Positions 56,494 to 64,000 of a stretch of DNA of 64,000 bases are shown here, in pieces (within the stretch, counting starts at the first letter, position 1; every line of letters begins with the position of its first letter). This DNA comes from Winogradskyella wandonensis (GTDB lineage: Bacteria; Bacteroidota; Bacteroidia; Flavobacteriales; Flavobacteriaceae). The translations under genes were made by a program, and so were the position numbers. The notes beneath the pieces were generated by a model that was given only the letters and a program-made list of their open reading frames with translations, was not told the DNA's origin and made no database searches. The stretch is taken from assembly GCF_004346845.1 (NCBI RefSeq), contig NZ_SMGI01000001.1, positions 124,001 through 188,000 of the forward strand. Reading direction: 5' to 3'.

Positions 56494-57291
56494 TTATCCT
56501 CCTTTTTTTATGAGGATTATAATAAAAGTAATCACTCCGACTAAAATGGTTGCAGCAACAAGTATTAAGAAAAACACTAAAAACATTAAAATAAAATGTC
56601 CTAATGTTAACCAGAACGATGTGCTAAAAACTCGCTTTAAAACATAGAATAAGTAGAAAAAAGTGAGTATTGAAATGATAGCATTAAGCGTAAAGTAATT
56701 ATAACCAAACGCTAAAAAGGCAATATAGAAAAAAGCAGAAATGATTATTATTTGAGCACCATAATACAGATTTAGTACAACATGCTCAGTAAAGTTGTAT
56801 CGCCTGAAGCCTGCCAACCAGTATGTTAGCCATGTTGCTAATGCCGAAAAAGGAATACTAATAGTATAAAATAGACTTTGAAAGCTGTTAAACTCTTCGA
56901 ATTCCATTTTTTTAAAAAAAGGATTTTTTTCTTGACCAGGTAAATTCGATAAATTATCAAAAAAAGTGGACTCGTATAGCTCTGGATTATTAACCCAATG
57001 CTCCATTAGAAAAACTTGTATCCCTAAAAACGTTAGGGCAATGGCAAAATACTGAATAACATTAATATATTTCTTTCGTGTACCATTAATGTAGCCAACA
57101 ATAACAGCTTCAGGTTTTGTAAAGAGATGAATAAACGTTTTAAAAAGCTTGTTATCCATAGACAAGAATTCAGCATTAATTTGCTGAAAAAGTGCCTTTA
57201 TGGTCAATCTATTTTTTATAACTCTAGCTCCACATTCAAAACAATAGTTCTGATTCTTAGAAAGTGGTATTTCGCAGTTTTTGCAATGCAT
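56494..57291 (-). CDS. DUF3667-family zinc-ribbon membrane protein (copy 1)
   Basis: 265 residues. Zinc ribbon CKNC...CFECGA (3-22), RLTIKALFQQINAEFLSMDNKLFKTFIHLFTKPEAVIVGYINGTRKKYINVIQYF, then membrane segments including a long C-terminal pair. Its start codon shares its first base with the last base of the cdaA stop, so translation is coupled to diadenylate cyclase. Function unknown; a link to c-di-AMP or envelope homeostasis is inference from coupling. Confidence 0.85.
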   Translation of the reverse strand: MHCKNCEIPLSKNQNYCFECGARVIKNRLTIKALFQQINAEFLSMDNKLFKTFIHLFTKPEAVIVGYINGTRKKYINVIQYFAIALTFLGIQVFLMEHWVNNPELYESTFFDNLSNLPGQEKNPFFKKMEFEEFNSFQSLFYTISIPFSALATWLTYWLAGFRRYNFTEHVVLNLYYGAQIIIISAFFYIAFLAFGYNYFTLNAIISILTFFYLFYVLKRVFSTSFWLTLGHFILMFLVFFLILVAATILVGVITFIIILIKKGG

Positions 57292-58073
57292 CAGATAAGG
57301 TCTTTTTTTATCTTATCTACTAAATCTTCCTTAGTATCGTACATTACAAACTCTGCATTTTTTACATAAGAGATGGTTCCTGTTTCTTCGCTTACAACTA
57401 AGGCTAAAGCATCGGTTTTTTCGGTAATGCCCAATGCAGCACGGTGCCGTAGTCCAAAGCGTTTTGGTATAGCCAAATCGTTATTAACAGGTAAAATAAC
57501 ACGAGTCGCTTTAACAATATTGTTATCTATGATTATGGCGCCATCATGTAATGGGCTGTTTTTAAAAAAGATACTTTCTATTATTGGTTGCGAGACTGTA
57601 ATATTCATCTCGTCTCCTGTGTTAGTGAGAAAATCTAGATTGTTGTTGCGCTCTATAACTATTAAAGCACCTGTTTTGGTTGTTCCCATCTTAACACAAG
57701 CATTTACGATAGCTTCTACATCAATCGTGGTTTCTGTATCACTATTTAAAAACTTGAAATTTTTAAAAATTCGTCGCTTACCCGAGAGATTGGTGGAGCC
57801 AACCATGAGTAAAAATTTACGTATTTCTGGTTGAAAGACTACGATTAGGGCAATAATTCCTACCTTCATAAATCCATCGACAATTCTATAAAGCAAGTGC
57901 ATATTAAGGTAGTCGGTAACTACCCAAACAAGGTAAATTATCAGGATACCAATAAATATGTTTATAGCAACAGTACCTTTTACTAATTTGTAGATATAGT
58001 AAAGTAGAATGGCAACTAAAAAGACATCTACAAAATCTATAAATCTAAAATCCCAAAGTTTTATATCGCTCAA
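57291..58073 (-). CDS. cdaA: Diadenylate cyclase
   Basis: 260 residues; makes the second messenger c-di-AMP from two ATP. N-terminal part has three membrane helices (about 10-30, 36-52, 62-80); the DAC domain carries the catalytic DGAIII and GLRHRAALGIT motifs with EETGTISYV. Length fits CdaA. In firmicutes it lies with cdaR and glmM; here it lies in a folP - lipoprotein - cdaA - DUF3667 x 2 operon. It overlaps the next gene by 1 nt. Confidence 0.95.
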   Translation of the reverse strand: MSDIKLWDFRFIDFVDVFLVAILLYYIYKLVKGTVAINIFIGILIIYLVWVVTDYLNMHLLYRIVDGFMKVGIIALIVVFQPEIRKFLLMVGSTNLSGKRRIFKNFKFLNSDTETTIDVEAIVNACVKMGTTKTGALIVIERNNNLDFLTNTGDEMNITVSQPIIESIFFKNSPLHDGAIIIDNNIVKATRVILPVNNDLAIPKRFGLRHRAALGITEKTDALALVVSEETGTISYVKNAEFVMYDTKEDLVDKIKKDLI

Positions 58074-58102
58074 ATTGGTGGGTTTTTGGCTAATTTAACA
58101 AA

Positions 58103-58762
58103 TTACAACGGAAAAAATAGCTCGTCATTTGATATTATGGTTTCAAAGGATTTTATTTCACTTTTAATTTCTATGTAATCTTGAAAACTCATATTAGTAT
58201 TAAAAAATAATACGATTTTGGATGATTCATTACACTCTTGGTTAAGTGTTTCTAATGCACTTTTAAAGGCTTTTTTCGAAAATTCAAGATTAAAATCTAA
58301 AGAAGAAGATGTGGTTATACGGTCCAGGCTTTCAAAAGTTATCCAACAAAGATTTTCATCTTTAGAAAATCGAGAGTCACTTTCTGTGTTAAAGTTTACA
58401 TCCGTAAACTCCAAAAATCCTAAATTTTTAATAGTCGTATCATTACATGTAAAATAGTTTTTTGCATTTTCGTTTTTGTGCATAGATGCTTTACGCCTTT
58501 TGTTTTGTAGATACTGCAGATGCGGAAGCACTTGTTTTAGGGTTAATCGCTTATCTACATTAACAAGCCAATTGGTTGTACTAATTATATTTTTTCGGTT
58601 GAATAAGGTAGAGTCTTGTTGGGTCTCGTCGTAAAAAATATAAGCAGATGAGACATCTAAAACGTTAGTAATTTCTGCATTTTCGATTTCGGGAAGTAAA
58701 ACAGTTTTGTTTTCACTGCAACTGGTAACAACCATTATAAAGACTAAAAGTAAACGCCGCAT
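58103..58762 (-). CDS. Lipoprotein of unknown function between folP and cdaA
   Basis: 219 residues with a short signal and lipobox (MVVTSC, Cys15). The mature part is mostly alpha/beta and includes NWLVNVDKRLTLKQVLPHLQYLQNKRRKAS and FFNTNMSFQDYIEIKSEIKSFE. I do not recognise a family. It starts directly after the folP stop (no gap) and ends 29 nt before cdaA, so it is part of the operon. A role beside c-di-AMP signalling at the envelope is conjecture. Confidence 0.75.
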   Translation of the reverse strand: MRRLLLVFIMVVTSCSENKTVLLPEIENAEITNVLDVSSAYIFYDETQQDSTLFNRKNIISTTNWLVNVDKRLTLKQVLPHLQYLQNKRRKASMHKNENAKNYFTCNDTTIKNLGFLEFTDVNFNTESDSRFSKDENLCWITFESLDRITTSSSLDFNLEFSKKAFKSALETLNQECNESSKIVLFFNTNMSFQDYIEIKSEIKSFETIISNDELFFPL

Positions 58763-59599
58763 TTAGTTAGATTTTAGTTGATTAAACAGTGTAACGCATT
58801 CTATGGCTTCTTTAACATCGTGCACCCGCAAAATTGAAGCGCCATTTTCTAATGCAACCATATTTAAGGCAGTAGTGCCGTTAAGAGCTTCTTTTGCCGA
58901 GGTATTTAGGGTTCTGTAAATCATAGATTTACGGGAAACACCTGCCAAAATGGGTTTGTCAGCGATTTTTAGGAGGTCTAAGTTGTTCAGTAGTTTATAG
59001 TTTTGCTCTAGCGTTTTGGCAAATCCAAAACCTGGGTCAATAATAACATCATTAATCTTTGCTTTATGTGCTAGAGCGATTTGTTTACCAAAGTAGCTTA
59101 TAATATCTTTAATCAAATCTTCATAATTGGTTTGTTTCTGCATAGTTTGTGGTGTCCCGCGCATGTGCATCATAATATACGGAACACCAAGCATGCCAAC
59201 GGTTTCAATCATTTGATTATCTAATTTTCCTGCGGAAATATCATTAATTAATGCAGCGCCAGTTTCAATACTTTCTTTTGCAACTTTACTTCTAAATGTA
59301 TCTACTGAAATTAGTGTTTTGGGGAAATGCTTTAAAATTAAGTCTATTATTGGTATAACACGATGTATTTCTTCGGTCTCTGTAACAAAATCAGCACCTG
59401 GTCTAGAACTATAACCACCGACATCTATAAAACTCGCACCTTCTATAAGCATGCGTTCTGCCTGTTTAAGGATGCTTTTTTCATCTTTGTAACGTCCGCC
59501 ATCATAGAAAGAGTCAGGTGTTACGTTTAAAACACCCATTACTTTGGGCTGTTCTAAATCAATTAGTAGACCCTTACAGTTTATAGTCATATAGCGCAA
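58763..59599 (-). CDS. folP: Dihydropteroate synthase
   Basis: 278 residues. Condenses p-aminobenzoate with dihydropterin pyrophosphate. Visible: VLNVTPDSFYDGG (about 23-35), GGYSSRPGA, SVDTFRSKVA, LINDISAG, MHMRGTPQTM and DPGFGFAKTLEQN, then GVSRKSMI and RVHDVKEA at the end. First gene of the cdaA operon. folD, folE and folP are all in this window but scattered, not clustered. Confidence 0.95.
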   Translation of the reverse strand: MRYMTINCKGLLIDLEQPKVMGVLNVTPDSFYDGGRYKDEKSILKQAERMLIEGASFIDVGGYSSRPGADFVTETEEIHRVIPIIDLILKHFPKTLISVDTFRSKVAKESIETGAALINDISAGKLDNQMIETVGMLGVPYIMMHMRGTPQTMQKQTNYEDLIKDIISYFGKQIALAHKAKINDVIIDPGFGFAKTLEQNYKLLNNLDLLKIADKPILAGVSRKSMIYRTLNTSAKEALNGTTALNMVALENGASILRVHDVKEAIECVTLFNQLKSN

Positions 59600-59684
59600 T
59601 TTTCAATTTTTAAAAACCATAGTCCAAAACTTTGAACTTCTGATTTATTTATGCGAAATTTACGCATAATTTTAATGTTATAGA

Positions 59685-60227
59685 ATGCAAGATACTTCAA
59701 AGCAATACGACGCTGTTATAACCAAATGTCGCAACCTTTTTAAAAATAAGATGAGTGATTATGGTAGTGCTTGGCGCATATTACGATTACCATCATTAAC
59801 AGACCAAATTTTTATTAAGGCACAACGAATCCGAGGTTTACAGCAAAATGACGTAAGAAAAGTAGATGAAGGTGAAGTTAGTGAGTTTATAGGTATTATT
59901 AATTATTGCGTTATGGCGTTGATTCAGTTAGAGAGAGGCGTGGTAGAGCAACCAGATATTAATACTGATGAGGCTTTAAAGTTATACGATAAGCATGTGT
60001 CTGTAACAAAACAGCTAATGTTAGATAAAAACCATGACTATGGTGAAGCTTGGCGCGATATGCGTGTGAGTAGCCTTACAGATTTAATTTTACAAAAGTT
60101 GTTACGAGTAAAACAGATTGAAGATAATCAGGGCAAGACTTTGGTTAGCGAAGGTATTGATGCAAATTATCAGGATATGATTAATTATGCTGTGTTTGCA
60201 ATGATTCATTTGGGAGAAGGAAAATAA
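59685..60227 (+). CDS. DUF1599-family protein with two tandem domains
   Basis: 180 residues formed by two similar halves: first KCRNLFKNKMSDYGSAWRILRLPSLTDQIFIKAQRIRGLQ and a terminal INYCVMALIQLE, second KQLMLDKNHDYGEAWRDMRVSSLTDLILQKLLRVKQIE and INYAVFAMIHLG. The DYGxAWR motif defines the family (also called nucleotide-modification-associated domain 1). Role unknown, nucleotide-related by family name. Divergent from folP; followed by BT_3928-like gene. Confidence 0.88.
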   Translation: MQDTSKQYDAVITKCRNLFKNKMSDYGSAWRILRLPSLTDQIFIKAQRIRGLQQNDVRKVDEGEVSEFIGIINYCVMALIQLERGVVEQPDINTDEALKLYDKHVSVTKQLMLDKNHDYGEAWRDMRVSSLTDLILQKLLRVKQIEDNQGKTLVSEGIDANYQDMINYAVFAMIHLGEGK

Positions 60228-60235
60228 ATAAGTTT

Positions 60236-60298
60236 GGTCGCTGAGGCTCTCGAAGCGACTGTATTAATGTTTTATGTGGCTTCGAGAGCCTCAGCCAC
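60236..60298. repeat. Pair of REP-like palindromes (inverted orientation)
   Basis: Unit at 60237-60259 has arms GTCGCT/AGCGAC; unit at 60276-60298 has arms GTGGCT/AGCCAC and is the reverse complement of the first over the core. Same family as 52426-52488, but with the first unit in the other orientation. It directly precedes the start of the BT_3928-like gene. Confidence 0.82.
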
Positions 60299-60308
60299 CA
60301 TTGTTGTT

Positions 60309-61979
60309 ATGAAATATATCGTTCAAATAAGTAGAGTTTTTGTAGGTGTTTTATTTATCATTTCGGGATTTATAAAGCTTAACGACCCGCTAGGATTTTC
60401 GTACAAGCTTCAAGAGTATTTCAGCTCTGATGTGCTAAACATCCCATTTTTAGAGCCTTATTCACTCGGGATTTCGGTATTTGTAGTGGTTTTAGAAGTT
60501 GTCCTAGGTGTGTTTTTATTAATAGGTTATAAAAAGAAATTTACGATTTGGATGCTGTTAGGGATGATTGTCTTTTTTACCTTTTTAACGTTCTATTCGG
60601 CGTATTTCGATAAGGTAAAAGACTGCGGATGTTTCGGTGATGCGTTAAAACTAACACCTTGGGAAAGTTTTACAAAAGATGTTGTTTTGCTCGTCTTAAT
60701 ACTTATTCTGTTTTTTGGACAGAACTATATTAAACCACTTTTTAAAACTTTACCTAATACAGTTATTGCACTTTTGAGTTTTGTTGTATCACTCTGGTTT
60801 GCATATCACGTACTTATGCATTTGCCAGCGATTGATTTTAGAGCTTATAAAATTGGTAATAATCTTCAAGATGAAATGGCTATACCAGACGATGCACCAA
60901 AGCCGATTATCGAATATACGTGGACGTTTAAGGTTAATGGTGAAGAAAAAGAATTCGTCACTAGCGGAAGTTATCCGAACGTCGATGGCGAATATATCGG
61001 TGTAGAAACCAAAGAGATTGACCCTGGATTTACGCCTGCAATTCAAGATTTTACAATAGAGTCCAGCGAGGAGGATTTAACGACGTATTTCCTTGAAAAA
61101 GATAATCTTGTAATTGTGGCAATGTACAATGTTTACAACGCTGAAGAAGAAGGGCTTTTAAAGTTGAAGGGTTTTACAGACGAGGCTATTAAAAAAGGCT
61201 ATACTGTTATTGGCTTATCTGCATCTGGTGAGGATGCAAAACAACAGCTAAAGTCTAAATACAACCTAAACTTTGATATTTATTTATGTGACGAAAAGGT
61301 GGTTAAAACCATTGTCCGCGCCAATCCGGGAATAGTTGTTCTTAACAAAGGTACAGTGACTAATAAAGCCCACTGGAATGACATTGAGGATATTGAATTA
61401 GAAAGTCTGCCAAATGCAACTCCAAATTTAGATTTAGATTTAAAAAGACAGTTGGATAGTATTATGGTATTAGATCAAAAGTATAGAGCAAATATGACAT
61501 CAGATAATTGGAAACTACAATTAGAAATCGATAGCTCTAATACAGCTTTTGTAGAATCTATCTTTAAAAAACATGGATATCCAGGAAAGTCAATAGTTGG
61601 AGACAAAACAAGTAGAGTAGCTTGGTTTGTTATTCAGCATTCCAATAAAATTGAGACGTATTTTCCACTTATAAAAGAGGCTGGAGAAAAAGGAGAACTT
61701 TCTATGACAAATGTGGCTATGATGGAAGATAGATATTTAACGGAGCAAGGGCTTCCGCAGAAGTATGGCACTCAAGGAGCGACATATTTTATGGGTACTC
61801 CTCAAGAGCTTTCATTTTTCTGGCCTATCGAAGATTTTGAGAATGTAAATAAGAGGAGAAAGGAGGCTGGTTTTAGCGAAACGGTGGAGGCATATTCAAA
61901 ATCGCTTTTCGGTGAAGATTTTGTAATTAAGAATTATACTTATCAAGATTTAAAGAAACTCGGTATACCGGTAAACTAA
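60309..61979 (+). CDS. BT_3928-family membrane protein with an extra C-terminal domain (DUF6624-like)
   Basis: About 556 residues. DoxX-type membrane part (about 1-160, opening RVFVGVLFIISGFIKLNDPLGFSYKLQEYF and a Cys pair in DCGCFGDALKLTPWESF), a thioredoxin-like soluble part (about 210-370), and a third domain (about 372-556) opening LDLKRQLDSIMVLDQKYRANM with GYPGKSIVG, WFVIQHSN and MMEDRYLTEQGLPQKYGTQG, which I read as DUF6624. The open frame extends 25 codons further up, but those would translate the REP pair, so the ATG at 60309 is chosen. Function unknown. Confidence 0.85.
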   Translation: MKYIVQISRVFVGVLFIISGFIKLNDPLGFSYKLQEYFSSDVLNIPFLEPYSLGISVFVVVLEVVLGVFLLIGYKKKFTIWMLLGMIVFFTFLTFYSAYFDKVKDCGCFGDALKLTPWESFTKDVVLLVLILILFFGQNYIKPLFKTLPNTVIALLSFVVSLWFAYHVLMHLPAIDFRAYKIGNNLQDEMAIPDDAPKPIIEYTWTFKVNGEEKEFVTSGSYPNVDGEYIGVETKEIDPGFTPAIQDFTIESSEEDLTTYFLEKDNLVIVAMYNVYNAEEEGLLKLKGFTDEAIKKGYTVIGLSASGEDAKQQLKSKYNLNFDIYLCDEKVVKTIVRANPGIVVLNKGTVTNKAHWNDIEDIELESLPNATPNLDLDLKRQLDSIMVLDQKYRANMTSDNWKLQLEIDSSNTAFVESIFKKHGYPGKSIVGDKTSRVAWFVIQHSNKIETYFPLIKEAGEKGELSMTNVAMMEDRYLTEQGLPQKYGTQGATYFMGTPQELSFFWPIEDFENVNKRRKEAGFSETVEAYSKSLFGEDFVIKNYTYQDLKKLGIPVN

Positions 61980-61993
61980 AAACCACATAAATC

Positions 61994-63070
61994 CTGTTAA
62001 CCTATCTCCTAAATAAAATCTTCTACGCCATACTCACTTTAATAGGAGTAGTCACCGTGATATTTTTATTATTTACAGTTCTACCAGGTGATCCTGCAAA
62101 AATGATGTTAGGTCAAAATCAAACAGCAGAGCAGGTCGAAGCTATAAAAAAGAAATATGGTTTTGATAAGCCATTGACAACGCAATATCTATATTACATA
62201 AACGACCTATCGCCATTATCGTTTCACTCCACCAATTTAGAGGATTACACCTATTTAGAAAATGATAAATATTCAGCTTTAAAACTATTTACAATCGGTA
62301 ATACATCCACAGTAATAAAATTGCCTTATCTCAGAAATTCATTTGCTAAACAAGGAAAAAAAGTAAGCGAAGTTATAGGCGATACACTTCCAAATACTTT
62401 TGTTTTGGCGGTTTCGGCAATTGTTATAGCTATGATTTTGGGATTAATCTTTGGTGTCATCTCGGCACTAAAAAAAGACACTTGGATAGATAAAGCTATT
62501 CAGATATTAAGTACCCTAGGTATGAGTGTACCTTCATTTTTTAGTGCTATTTTATTTGCTTGGTTGTTTGGTTTTGTATTGCACAACTATACCAATTTAG
62601 AAATGACAGGAAGTCTTTACGAGCTTGATGACTTTGGGGAAACAGTAAATATTAAGTGGAAGAACCTTATTTTACCTGCTATTGTTTTAGGTATTCGTCC
62701 GTTGGCTGTAATCATACAATTAATGCGAAATTCATTGCTAGAGGTTATGAGCCAAGATTACATCCGTACTGCAAGAGCTAAAGGTTTGAGCGAATTTCAG
62801 ATTATAAAAAATCATGCCATAAAAAACGCATTAAATCCAGTGGTCACAGCAATATCGGGTTGGTTTGCGTCAATGTTGGCAGGTGCCGTTTTTGTCGAAT
62901 ATATTTTTGGATGGAATGGATTAGGAAAAGAAATCGTAAATGCACTTAACACACTAGATTTGCCAGTTATTATGGGTGCTGTTTTGGTTATTGCTACGCT
63001 CTTCATTCTTATAAATATTTTAGTGGATATCATTTATGCAATTTTAGACCCACGTGTTAAACTATCCTAG
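61994..63070 (+). CDS. Dipeptide/oligopeptide-type ABC permease (OppB/DppB-like), non-standard start
   Basis: About 359 residues with six membrane segments and the permease signature EVMSQDYIRTARAKGLSEFQIIKNHAIKNALNPVVT (about 250-285). The first membrane helix (LLNKIFYAILTLIGVVTVIFLLF) is encoded upstream of the first ATG/GTG/TTG: a GTG at 62057 would cut it. The frame is open back to a stop at 61988-61990, so the start must be CTG at 61994 (or ATC at 61991), in line with family starts of the form (M)LTYLLNK. It stands 14 nt after the previous gene, without oppC, ATPase or binding protein nearby. Confidence 0.85.
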   Translation: MLTYLLNKIFYAILTLIGVVTVIFLLFTVLPGDPAKMMLGQNQTAEQVEAIKKKYGFDKPLTTQYLYYINDLSPLSFHSTNLEDYTYLENDKYSALKLFTIGNTSTVIKLPYLRNSFAKQGKKVSEVIGDTLPNTFVLAVSAIVIAMILGLIFGVISALKKDTWIDKAIQILSTLGMSVPSFFSAILFAWLFGFVLHNYTNLEMTGSLYELDDFGETVNIKWKNLILPAIVLGIRPLAVIIQLMRNSLLEVMSQDYIRTARAKGLSEFQIIKNHAIKNALNPVVTAISGWFASMLAGAVFVEYIFGWNGLGKEIVNALNTLDLPVIMGAVLVIATLFILINILVDIIYAILDPRVKLS

Positions 63071-63111
63071 ATTATCTGACTATTATCATAGCCATTTTAA
63101 GTTTAAACGTC

Positions 63112-63119
63112 TATTTTTG
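63112..63119 (+). promoter_or_regulatory. -7 element of tpiA
   Basis: TATTTTTG fits TAnnTTTG, 36 nt before the ATG. Confidence 0.55.
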
Positions 63120-63155
63120 TAAATCATTAAAATACTTATAAATACATCATACATT

Positions 63156-63905
63156 ATGAGAAAGAATATAGTAGCAGGTAATTGGAAGATGAATAATGGC
63201 TTGTCCCAAACACAGGCTTTAATTTCCGATTTAAAAAAACAGGTGCAGACCTCGGAAGCCGAGGTGATGATTGCACCATCGTTTACAAATTTATGGCCTG
63301 CTTTCGAATCTCTACGTCAAGACACTATCGAAGTTATTGCCCAAAACATGCATTTTGCTAATAATGGTGCCTTTACGGGCGAAGTAAGTGCAGGCATGCT
63401 AAAAAGTATTGGCATTAAGACCGTTATCCTAGGTCATAGTGAGCGTCGTGCTTATTTTAATGAAACGGACGAAAGTTTAGCAAAAAAGGTAGATGCAGCT
63501 TTAGTGAATAAGATGAGAGTTATTTTTTGTTTTGGTGAAGAATTAGCGGATAGAAAAGCTGGTAAAGAAGAAGCTGTTGTAGAAAGCCAAATTAAAAATG
63601 CCTTGTTTCACCTAAAGGAAGAGGATTTTCAAAATATAGTTTTAGCATACGAGCCTGTTTGGGCTATTGGTACTGGTGAAACTGCAAGTCCAGAACAGGC
63701 ACAAGATATGCATGCTTTTATACGCAAAACCTTAGCAGATAAATATGGAACAGATATAGCTAATGAAGTCTCTATTCTTTACGGTGGAAGTGTTAAGCCT
63801 GCTAATGCCAGAGAGATATTTTCTAAACCAGATGTCGATGGAGGCTTAATTGGCGGAGCTTCTTTAAATGCCGAAGATTTCTTTGCGATTGTCAACGCAT
63901 TTTAG
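63156..63905 (+). CDS. tpiA: Triose-phosphate isomerase
   Basis: 249 residues. Catalytic set is complete: GNWKMN (Lys11), LGHSERR (His), AYEPVWAIGTG (Glu) and the phosphate-binding YGGSVKPAN and GGLIGGASL. Interconverts dihydroxyacetone phosphate and glyceraldehyde-3-phosphate. It is followed 2 nt later by prmA, a usual pair in Flavobacteriaceae, so they are co-transcribed. Confidence 0.98.
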   Translation: MRKNIVAGNWKMNNGLSQTQALISDLKKQVQTSEAEVMIAPSFTNLWPAFESLRQDTIEVIAQNMHFANNGAFTGEVSAGMLKSIGIKTVILGHSERRAYFNETDESLAKKVDAALVNKMRVIFCFGEELADRKAGKEEAVVESQIKNALFHLKEEDFQNIVLAYEPVWAIGTGETASPEQAQDMHAFIRKTLADKYGTDIANEVSILYGGSVKPANAREIFSKPDVDGGLIGGASLNAEDFFAIVNAF

Positions 63906-63907
63906 TG

Positions 63908-64000
63908 ATGGCAGACACTATCTACATCGGCTACGATTTTAAAGTATCGCCTCTACAACCAGGAACCGAAATCCTTATTGCTGAGCTAGGCTACGCTGGT
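63908..64000 (+). CDS. prmA: Ribosomal protein L11 methyltransferase, N-terminal start (runs off the right edge)
   Basis: Only 31 codons are visible: DTIYIGYDFKVSPLQPG then EILIAELGYAG, matching the N-terminus of flavobacterial PrmA proteins as I remember them. The ATG lies 2 nt after the tpiA stop. It trimethylates ribosomal protein L11. Confidence 0.75.
   Translation, partial: MADTIYIGYDFKVSPLQPGTEILIAELGYAG

Noticed and set aside
57373..57834. 153-residue plus-strand open frame
   Set aside because: Antisense to the catalytic domain of cdaA, whose motifs are intact.
60234..60308. Earlier start of the BT_3928-like gene
   Set aside because: The 25 extra codons translate a REP pair and give no signal or membrane sequence; the ATG at 60309 starts exactly at the membrane segment.
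61994..63070. Frameshifted or truncated permease pseudogene
   Set aside because: The frame is intact through the whole permease including the signature loop; only the start codon is unusual.

Overview
The window is about 64 kb of AT-rich chromosome from a member of the Bacteroidota, almost certainly a (probably marine) Flavobacteriaceae; the genus cannot be fixed from sequence alone. Pointers are TAnnTTTG -7 promoter elements, T9SS type B sorting domains, fused SecDF, an FecI/FecR/TonB-receptor cascade, a HmuY haem system, a flavobacterial proteorhodopsin, and the order folP - DUF1599 - BT_3928 - tpiA - prmA. No rRNA, tRNA, CRISPR, phage or transposase gene was seen. Apart from one HNH-family ORF the gene content looks like ordinary chromosome.

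Layout. 1-5.7 kb: a truncated TPR protein, argS, a DinB/YfiT-like protein, then proteorhodopsin divergent from blh, whose product makes its retinal. 5.7-11.8 kb: a surface-signalling locus (TonB receptor, FecR anti-sigma, ECF sigma) divergent from a 757-residue repeat lipoprotein; a bipartite promoter-like motif with identical 12-nt spacing precedes both fecR and the lipoprotein gene, tying them into one regulon. 12-25 kb: housekeeping genes (ffh, folD, rluF, HerA-like ATPase, RidA, queE, asnB, gyrB) interrupted by a NUMOD4/HNH ORF at a locus that carries two copies of the queE 3' end. 25-29.4 kb: haem uptake (DUF6607, HmuR-like receptor, HmuY, DoxX-like). 29.4-39.6 kb: mdh, secDF behind a hairpin-rich leader, DUF192, lgt, yidD (again with a displaced second copy of its own 3' end), cysS, folE. 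39.8-50 kb: two giant T9SS type B adhesin-like genes around a small secreted protein; their 3' ends are identical over 362 bp. 50-64 kb: rho with an Asn/Gln-rich insertion, truA, an MsbA-like exporter, a folP - lipoprotein - cdaA - DUF3667 - DUF3667 operon, DUF1599, a BT_3928 protein with an extra C-terminal domain, an OppB-like permease without a normal start codon, tpiA and the start of prmA.

How it fits together. Light-driven proton pumping (rhodopsin plus retinal synthesis) sits beside regulated outer-membrane uptake systems (ECF-controlled receptor; haem receptor with HmuY) and a secreted surface layer (T9SS type B proteins). SecDF, YidD, Lgt and Ffh serve export and lipoprotein maturation. 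The most unusual signals are the shared ECF-type promoter motif, the two loci with duplicated gene 3' ends that differ mainly by synonymous changes, paired REP-like palindromes with compensatory stem changes, a terminator-like hairpin between the gyrB promoter and its start codon, and the structured secDF leader.
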